Assembly (NCBI RefSeq): GCF_017355185.1
Contig: NZ_JADILJ010000027.1
Span: 1-47,021, forward strand
Origin: Rathayibacter sp. SD072
GTDB lineage: Bacteria > Actinomycetota > Actinomycetes > Actinomycetales > Microbacteriaceae
Length of the DNA: 47,021 nucleotides
Direction: 5' to 3'
Position numbers and translations under genes: made by a program. Within the stretch, counting starts at the first letter, position 1. Each line of letters opens with the position of its first letter. Below are positions 42,496-47,021 of the stretch, piece after piece. The notes under the pieces were generated by a model. That model had not been told where the DNA came from. It made no database searches and saw only the letters and a list, made by a program, of their open reading frames with translations.

Positions 42496-43143
42496 GCCCA
42501 GCCAGTCGAGCGCGCCCGTGAGCAGGGCCCGGTGCGCGGGGGAGTCGTACGAGGCGGCCGTGTGGCCGAGCGCGTCGTAGACGGTGCGGCCCCCGCTCGG
42601 ACGCTCGAGCGCCCAGATCAGGGGGTGGTCGATCCCCTCGTGCTCGTGGACCGCCAGGACCTCGGCCGACGGCGAGACCTCGAGCCAGGAGTAGCGCTCG
42701 TCCTCGAGCTCGAAGTCGGCGGCCCCCGCGGTGACCGGGTGCCCCGCGCCGGTGATGCGGATGCGCGCCGGACCGAAGTCGGGGTGCATCGACACGTCGT
42801 GCACCCAGCGGCCTCCGAGGAGCCGCGGCCACTCGTCGGCGTCCACGAAGCTCGTGGACGAGACGTGGAGCCCGAGCAGGGGCACGGGTGAGCGGAGGAG
42901 CCGCGCGAGACCGGCTCGCGCCGTCGGGGCCGGCGACGCGGCTCCGTCCCGCGGGAGGCCGACGTTCACGACGACGAGGTCGGGGAGGTCGTCGAGTCGC
43001 GACAGCGCGTCGTCGACATCGCCCCGCACCTCGACGCGGTGCCCGCGATCCGACAGCAGGCCGGCCACGGCGGCGCTCGTCCCGGCGAACGGATGCCAGG
43101 GATCGCTGTAGCGGCCCTCGCCGGTCAGGAGCAGGGTGCGCAC
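42490..43143 (-). CDS. ThuA-like domain protein
   Basis: 217 residues with a class I amidotransferase-like (ThuA) fold: RTLLLTGEGRYSDPWHPF at the start, DLVVVNVGLPRD, then LLGLHVSSTSFVD in place of the nucleophile elbow, LLGGRWVHDVSMHPDFGP, HPVTAGAADFELEDERY and YDALGHTAASYDSP at the end. ThuA proteins are tied to trehalose or other sugar use, but the role here is open. GTG 43143 has GGAGAGG just upstream. Confidence 0.85.
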   Translation of the reverse strand: MRTLLLTGEGRYSDPWHPFAGTSAAVAGLLSDRGHRVEVRGDVDDALSRLDDLPDLVVVNVGLPRDGAASPAPTARAGLARLLRSPVPLLGLHVSSTSFVDADEWPRLLGGRWVHDVSMHPDFGPARIRITGAGHPVTAGAADFELEDERYSWLEVSPSAEVLAVHEHEGIDHPLIWALERPSGGRTVYDALGHTAASYDSPAHRALLTGALDWLGV

Positions 43144-43217
43144 GGGGTCCTCTCCGATTCCCGCGGCGGGGAGCGACGCCTCGAGGCTCCCGGCGGAACT
43201 CTGCCGCGGGTCTCCGC

Positions 43218-43436
43218 TCAGGCCGGGATCTTGGCGTTCAGGGCCGACGCGACGATCTCGGCGGCGCGCTCCGCCTCTTCCACACTCGAGAAGGGGCCGG
43301 TCGGGATGAAGGGGTCGCCGAGGAGTCGGCGGTCGGTCTCGAGTCGGAACTGGGGCAGCTCCGCCCCGGGGACGACGACGATCCGGATTCCGTTCCGGCT
43401 CCATCGCGCGGGTTGGATGATGGGTGTCTGTGTCAT
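43218..43436 (-). CDS. Small hypothetical protein (72 residues)
   Basis: MTQTPIIQPARWSRNGIRIV ... DPFIPTGPFSSVEEAERAAE: a short beta-rich start and a final helix, no membrane segment, no family recognised. The ATG at 43436 has GGAGAG six bases upstream; a longer form from 43478 is possible but lacks this site. It lies 74 bp upstream of the ThuA-like gene on the same strand. Confidence 0.6.
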   Translation of the reverse strand: MTQTPIIQPARWSRNGIRIVVVPGAELPQFRLETDRRLLGDPFIPTGPFSSVEEAERAAEIVASALNAKIPA

Positions 43437-43563
43437 GGTGCTCTCCGCTTTCGCGTGTCGTAGCGCGTCGGTTCTCACCTCATCGCGCTCACGTCACGCT
43501 ACGTCGGACGGGACCCGCATCCCACGGGCTTGACCTCTCGTTCGGGCGGGAGTAGCGACGTCG

Positions 43564-44346
43564 TCACCGCGCCGAGGTCCGCTCGCGCCGGGGTTCGATC
43601 GCTGCGTCGTCCTCGTCCCCGCTGCTCCCGAGGGGAGCGGGAGACGCGGCCGCTCGGCGCAGCCGGAGCCCGTGCACCGCGAGGATCGCCAGGACCCCGA
43701 GCAGGAAGACCGCGACTCCTGTGGCCGCGATGGGGAGGGCGACGGTGCCGAGCGGGCCCGGCTCGGGAGCGCCCTCGTCGGTCACGGTGAAGGTCACGCG
43801 CCGCTCCTGGGGTATCCCGTCGGCGTTCTGCCGGGCGAGGGCCTGCTCGAGGAACACGGACGTCGCCGCTCGGGAGAGCTCGACGGCGCGGGCCGGATCG
43901 GGCGAGGTGCCGATGATCGAGAGGATCGGCAGTGACGCACGTCCGGGGTTGCGCTCGGAGCCGGACGGCTGGGTGGTGCGGCGGACTCCGCCGACGCCCT
44001 CCCGCTCACCGAGGGGACCCTGCCGCGCGACGACCTCGGACCGGACCGCCTCACCGCTGACGAGATACGCGTAGACCACCGCGGTGCTGCTCAGGTCCTC
44101 CTCCTGCGCCGCGCTCATGCCGGGCACGCGCTCCAGCGCGGGGGACTCCGACAGGAACGGGCTGCGCGGGCCGCCTCCGAGCAGCACGGTCGTTGCGGCG
44201 CTGTACTCGCGCTCGGCGCGGATCTCGAGGGCGCCGTCGCGGATGGTGAAGTGCACGGCCGTCGCGACGAGGGCGGCGAGCAGGGCAGCGGCGACGACCG
44301 CGAGGCGGTAGTGCCAGAGGACTCTGAGGTAGGCGGGGATCTCCAC
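43564..44346 (-). CDS. Wzz/YveK-like polysaccharide chain-length determinant protein
   Basis: 260 residues: a short cytoplasmic N-terminus with the Wzz-like start EIPAYLRVLWHYRL, TM1 (about 14-33), a large extracytoplasmic domain with YSAATTVLLGG and ISPDPARAVELS-type repeats, TM2 (about 203-226) and a basic/acidic cytoplasmic tail without kinase motifs. Such proteins regulate export or length of cell-surface polysaccharide. It is the third gene of a likely operon with the response regulator and kinase (35 bp after the kinase stop). Confidence 0.78.
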   Translation of the reverse strand: MEIPAYLRVLWHYRLAVVAAALLAALVATAVHFTIRDGALEIRAEREYSAATTVLLGGGPRSPFLSESPALERVPGMSAAQEEDLSSTAVVYAYLVSGEAVRSEVVARQGPLGEREGVGGVRRTTQPSGSERNPGRASLPILSIIGTSPDPARAVELSRAATSVFLEQALARQNADGIPQERRVTFTVTDEGAPEPGPLGTVALPIAATGVAVFLLGVLAILAVHGLRLRRAAASPAPLGSSGDEDDAAIEPRRERTSAR

Positions 44347-44381
44347 CCGACCAGGGTGACCGGCGGACCCTTTCGCCAGCC

Positions 44382-45707
44382 TTACACGCCCTGCGCGGGG
44401 ATCCGGATCTCGAGGCGCGCGCCACCCTGCGGCGACTCGAGGAGCCGTGCCGTCCCCCCGGACACCCGCGCCGCCTCGGCGATGATCGCGAGACCCAGCC
44501 CCGATCCTCCGGTGTCGCGCGCTCGGGCGTCGTCGCGGCGCTCGAAGCGGCGGAACACCCGCTCCCGGTCGGCCTCCGGCACTCCGGGTCCGTCGTCGTC
44601 GACTAGGACGACCGCCTCGTCCCCCTCGCGCAGCACGCTGAAGACCACGACGGAGCGAGCGTGGCGGAGGGCGTTGTCGGCGGCGTTCCGCACGGCGCTG
44701 CGGAGGAGGATCTCGTCTCCCCGCACCTGGGCAGGGCCGATCCCCGCGCTGCCGACCGTGGCCCCCAGCGCGCGGAGGCGCTGCGCCTCGAGCAGGACGA
44801 TGTCGTCGAGGTCGACGTCGTCGAGCGTTCTCGGGGCGCGCTCGTCGATACGGGCCAGCAGGAGCAGCCCCGACACGAGGGACTGCATCCGTTCGGCTTC
44901 GTCGTCGACGACGCGCGCCAGCTCGGCCAGGCGCATCGACTCGGGGTGCCGCAGCGCGACCTGCGCGTGCTGGCGGATCGCGGCGACGGGGGAGCGGAGC
45001 TCGTGCGATGCGTTCGAGACGAACGCGCGCTGAGCCGCCTGCGAGCGCTCGAGCCGCGCGAGGAGGCCGTTCATGGTGTGCGCGAGGCGGGCGATCTCGT
45101 CCCGCCCTCGCGGCTCCTGCACTCGACGCTCGAGGTCGGCCGCCTCGATGGCCTCGACATCGGATCGGATCCGCTCGACCGGCCGGAGCGAGCGGCCCAC
45201 GACGAAGCGCACCGCCGCCCCTACGACGAGCGTGACGGCGGGCACCGCGACGGCCAGCAGCCCGGCGGCGGAGTCGACGGCGTCCTCCGCGCCCGCGAGG
45301 GTCCGTGCGACGACGACGGTCTCGCGCGGGTCCCCGCCGAGCTGCAGATCAGCCGATGCGACCACGAACCGAGTGCCGGTGATCGTGACGACGGTCGGCT
45401 CCTCGCGGACCGGGAGCGGCACCGGGGACACGGACTCGGGGTCGGCGACGGCGACGACCGCGCCCTGCCGCTGCAACTGGATGACCACCTCGTCGGCGGT
45501 GAAGGCCGGCAGTCGGCCGGCGTTCTCGGTGTCACCCGCGATCTGCCGGGCCTGCTGACCGGCGGTGAAGGCCTCGGCGTCGACGAGCGAGCGCTCCAGG
45601 AGCGCCGTGAACGCCACCGCACCGGCGACGAGGACCACGAGGATCGCCGCGGAGACGAGCACGGTGAGCCGGACGCGGATGCTCCAGGCGGCAGGACGCT
45701 CAGCCAT
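44382..45707 (-). CDS. Sensor histidine kinase
   Basis: 441 residues. TM1 is about 11-34, a sensor loop about 35-147, TM2 about 148-170, and HAMP about 171-222. The phospho-acceptor is His235 in SNASHELRSP. The ATPase domain has an N-box with Asn341 and Asn345 (RNAADNALRHA), VDDDGPGVP (G1) and GGSGLGLAI (G2). Its ATG overlaps the regulator stop by eight bases. The signal is unknown; the linked Wzz-like gene suggests cell-surface polysaccharide or envelope stress (inference). Confidence 0.94.
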   Translation of the reverse strand: MAERPAAWSIRVRLTVLVSAAILVVLVAGAVAFTALLERSLVDAEAFTAGQQARQIAGDTENAGRLPAFTADEVVIQLQRQGAVVAVADPESVSPVPLPVREEPTVVTITGTRFVVASADLQLGGDPRETVVVARTLAGAEDAVDSAAGLLAVAVPAVTLVVGAAVRFVVGRSLRPVERIRSDVEAIEAADLERRVQEPRGRDEIARLAHTMNGLLARLERSQAAQRAFVSNASHELRSPVAAIRQHAQVALRHPESMRLAELARVVDDEAERMQSLVSGLLLLARIDERAPRTLDDVDLDDIVLLEAQRLRALGATVGSAGIGPAQVRGDEILLRSAVRNAADNALRHARSVVVFSVLREGDEAVVLVDDDGPGVPEADRERVFRRFERRDDARARDTGGSGLGLAIIAEAARVSGGTARLLESPQGGARLEIRIPAQGV

Positions 45708-46386
45708 CGGACGCCTGCGCCTCCCGCAGCCGGTACCCGGCTCCTCGGAGCGTCGTGATCGACTCCGTGCCGAACGGCCGGTCGATCTTGGCCCGCAGCC
45801 GCGCGACGTAGACCTCCACGATGCTGATGTCGCCGTCGAACGCGTCGTCCCACACGCCTTCGAGGATCGCCTGCTTCGAGACGACCCGGTCGCTGCGGCG
45901 CGCCAGGAAGTCGAGGACGGCGAACTCCCGGGAGGTCAGGCGGATCGCGACGTCGGCGCGGCGCACCTCCCGAGACGCGGGATCGATCACGAGGTCCCCG
46001 AACCGGTGCGCCACCGGTCGCTCCGGACGGCCGCGCCGCACGAGCGCCCGCAACCGGGCGACGAGGACGGAGTGGTCCAACGGCTTCACGACGTAGTCGT
46101 CCGCGCCCGCGTCGAGACCGGCGATCTGATCCCCGTCGCCGTCCTTCGCCGTCAGCAGGAGGACAGGAGTCCAGTCGCCCTCGTCGCGGAGGGTCCGGCA
46201 GAGGGCGGATCCGCTCATCCCCGGCATCATGAGATCGAGGACGATCGCGTCGTACCCGGTCTCGCGTGCGCGCCAGAGACCGTCGACGCCGGTGTGCGCC
46301 ACATCGACGGAGAAACCCTCGGCCTCGAGCCCGCGGCGGACGCCGTCGGCGAACCGCACCTCGTCGTCGACAACCAGGATCCGCAT
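45700..46386 (-). CDS. OmpR-family response regulator
   Basis: 228 residues. The receiver domain has phospho-acceptor Asp51 in AIVLDLMMPGMSG, TAKDGD and the switch Lys in VVKPLDH. The winged helix is in the C-terminal 100 residues (LTSREFAVLDFLARRSDRVVSKQAILEGVW ... TLRGAGYRL). It is the first gene of the regulator-kinase-Wzz operon. A GATACT box with upstream TG (extended -10) stands six bases before the ATG, so the message is probably leaderless. Confidence 0.94.
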   Translation of the reverse strand: MRILVVDDEVRFADGVRRGLEAEGFSVDVAHTGVDGLWRARETGYDAIVLDLMMPGMSGSALCRTLRDEGDWTPVLLLTAKDGDGDQIAGLDAGADDYVVKPLDHSVLVARLRALVRRGRPERPVAHRFGDLVIDPASREVRRADVAIRLTSREFAVLDFLARRSDRVVSKQAILEGVWDDAFDGDISIVEVYVARLRAKIDRPFGTESITTLRGAGYRLREAQASDG

Positions 46387-46392
46387 CCGTCG

Positions 46393-46398
46393 AGTATC
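46393..46398 (-). promoter_or_regulatory. Extended -10 box (TGTGATACT) of the response-regulator operon
   Basis: GATACT preceded by TGT on the minus strand; six bases separate it from the ATG at 46386. Confidence 0.5.
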
Positions 46399-46434
46399 AC
46401 AACTCGCCGGGGGCCGACGGGAACCGGGGCGGCG

Positions 46435-46932
46435 TCACTCCAGCCGGTCGAGCGTCTCGCTGATCGTGCGCAGGCACTGGATGAGGACCGCCATCTGCTT
46501 CGCGTCGAGGTCGGCGAGCACCTCGCCCTCGGCGTGCACGAGGTGGCGCATCGCCTCGTCGACCCGCTTCGTGCCCCGCGGGGTCAGCGAGACGATCTTG
46601 CTCCGGGAGTCGGCGGCGTTCTGCTCGCGCAGCACGAGCCCGCGGGCGGCGAGTCGGTCGAGCCGGTTGGCGAGGTTGCCGCTCGAGATGCCGAGGCGGG
46701 CGGCGAGTGCCGAGGGGGTGAGCCCGGACGCGCCGTTCTGGCGGAGCATCGAGAGCAGCTCGAACTCCCACGGGGCCAGATCGCTGACGGCGAAGGCCTG
46801 CCGGCGGAACTCCTGCACGCGCGGGCTGAGGCGCCGCAGCCGCGAGACGACGTCGAGGGGCGCGAAGTCGAGGTCGGGCAGGGCTTCGGCCCAGGCGTCG
46901 ATCACCAGGTCGACATCGTCGTCTTCACGCAT
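46435..46932 (-). CDS. MarR-family transcriptional regulator
   Basis: 165 residues. The winged helix has LAPWEFELLSMLRQNGASGLTPSALAARLGISSGNLANRLDRLAARGLVLREQNAADSR in its core (about 50-110), with long dimerisation helices on either side. The effector and targets are unknown. It lies nine bases after the stop of a partial upstream gene, so co-transcription is likely; a GATAAT box eight bases before the ATG is an alternative own promoter. Confidence 0.92.
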   Translation of the reverse strand: MREDDDVDLVIDAWAEALPDLDFAPLDVVSRLRRLSPRVQEFRRQAFAVSDLAPWEFELLSMLRQNGASGLTPSALAARLGISSGNLANRLDRLAARGLVLREQNAADSRSKIVSLTPRGTKRVDEAMRHLVHAEGEVLADLDAKQMAVLIQCLRTISETLDRLE

Positions 46933-46941
46933 CGCACTCGA

Positions 46942-47021
46942 TTATCCCCGCCGCAGCGGGATCCCGGCGACCCCGTCCGCCGGGATCCGGCTGAGGAGCC
47001 CCTCGGGCGGCACGGCGTGGG
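46942..47021 (-). CDS. C-terminal end of an unidentified gene cut by the window edge
   Basis: An open frame enters from the right edge and ends at TAA (46942-46944), coding HAVPPEGLLSRIPADGVAGIPLRRG at its end. The codon pattern is G/C-rich at third positions, as in neighbouring genes. It would be the upstream partner of marR. Too short to identify. Confidence 0.4.
   Translation of the reverse strand, partial: HAVPPEGLLSRIPADGVAGIPLRRG

Overview
This is chromosomal DNA from a high-GC actinobacterium, most likely a member of the Microbacteriaceae (Rathayibacter or Curtobacterium-like). That placement is inferred from several gene neighbourhoods: the ispDF-cysS-rlmB block, DUF3263 / LytR_C / cold-shock / groEL with CIRCE boxes, CSD / DUF3027 / AlaX-like / DUF2530 / serC / DtxR, and many GTG starts placed 6-8 bases after a TANNNT -10 box. 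I could run no database search. No prophage, integron, CRISPR array or intact insertion sequence was seen.

Layout. 1-4.3 kb: a lipoprotein (partial), then isoprenoid and translation housekeeping genes (ispDF, cysS, rlmB). 4.3-4.6 kb: a tandem copy of a palindromic repeat. 4.6-10 kb: a DUF4032 kinase-like protein, an orphan MsiK/UgpC-type sugar-ABC ATPase, a DsbA-like membrane protein, tRNA-Thr, and a nitroreductase/MsrB pair divergent from an ElaA acetyltransferase. 10-21 kb: DUF3263, LytR_C, cspA and groEL with two CIRCE operators; an orphan WXG100 protein; a two-component system; a second cold-shock protein coupled to DUF3027; an AlaX-like editing protein; DUF2530; serC; and a DtxR/IdeR regulator. 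21-28 kb: a secreted NlpC/P60 hydrolase behind a possible MtrA site, a possible small RNA or attenuated leader, an HNH nuclease, a third copy of the repeat, a phosphoketolase, a GntR-controlled ABC-2 exporter and tRNA-Arg.

28-38 kb is more accessory. It holds a NERD-nuclease/UvrD-helicase fusion next to tRNA-Arg, an isochorismatase-fold hydrolase divergent from a GlxA-type regulator, and a sugar ABC importer (binding protein plus two permeases, no ATPase). A broken second copy of the GlxA C-terminal coding sequence follows, then an AraC regulator convergent with an MFS exporter. 38-47 kb holds small membrane proteins, a secreted SGNH hydrolase, Pr6Pr, DUF429 and ThuA-like proteins, a regulator-kinase-Wzz-like operon and a MarR regulator.

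Connections within the window. The ATPase-less sugar importer at 32.4-35.5 kb could be powered by the MsiK-type ATPase at 6-7 kb. GroEL is probably under HrcA control. The GntR repressor probably binds the palindrome just upstream of its own operon. The most unusual signal is a 50-bp core, 48/50 identical at two distant loci, flanked at each locus by 25-26 bp arms that differ between loci but pair with each other within a locus.
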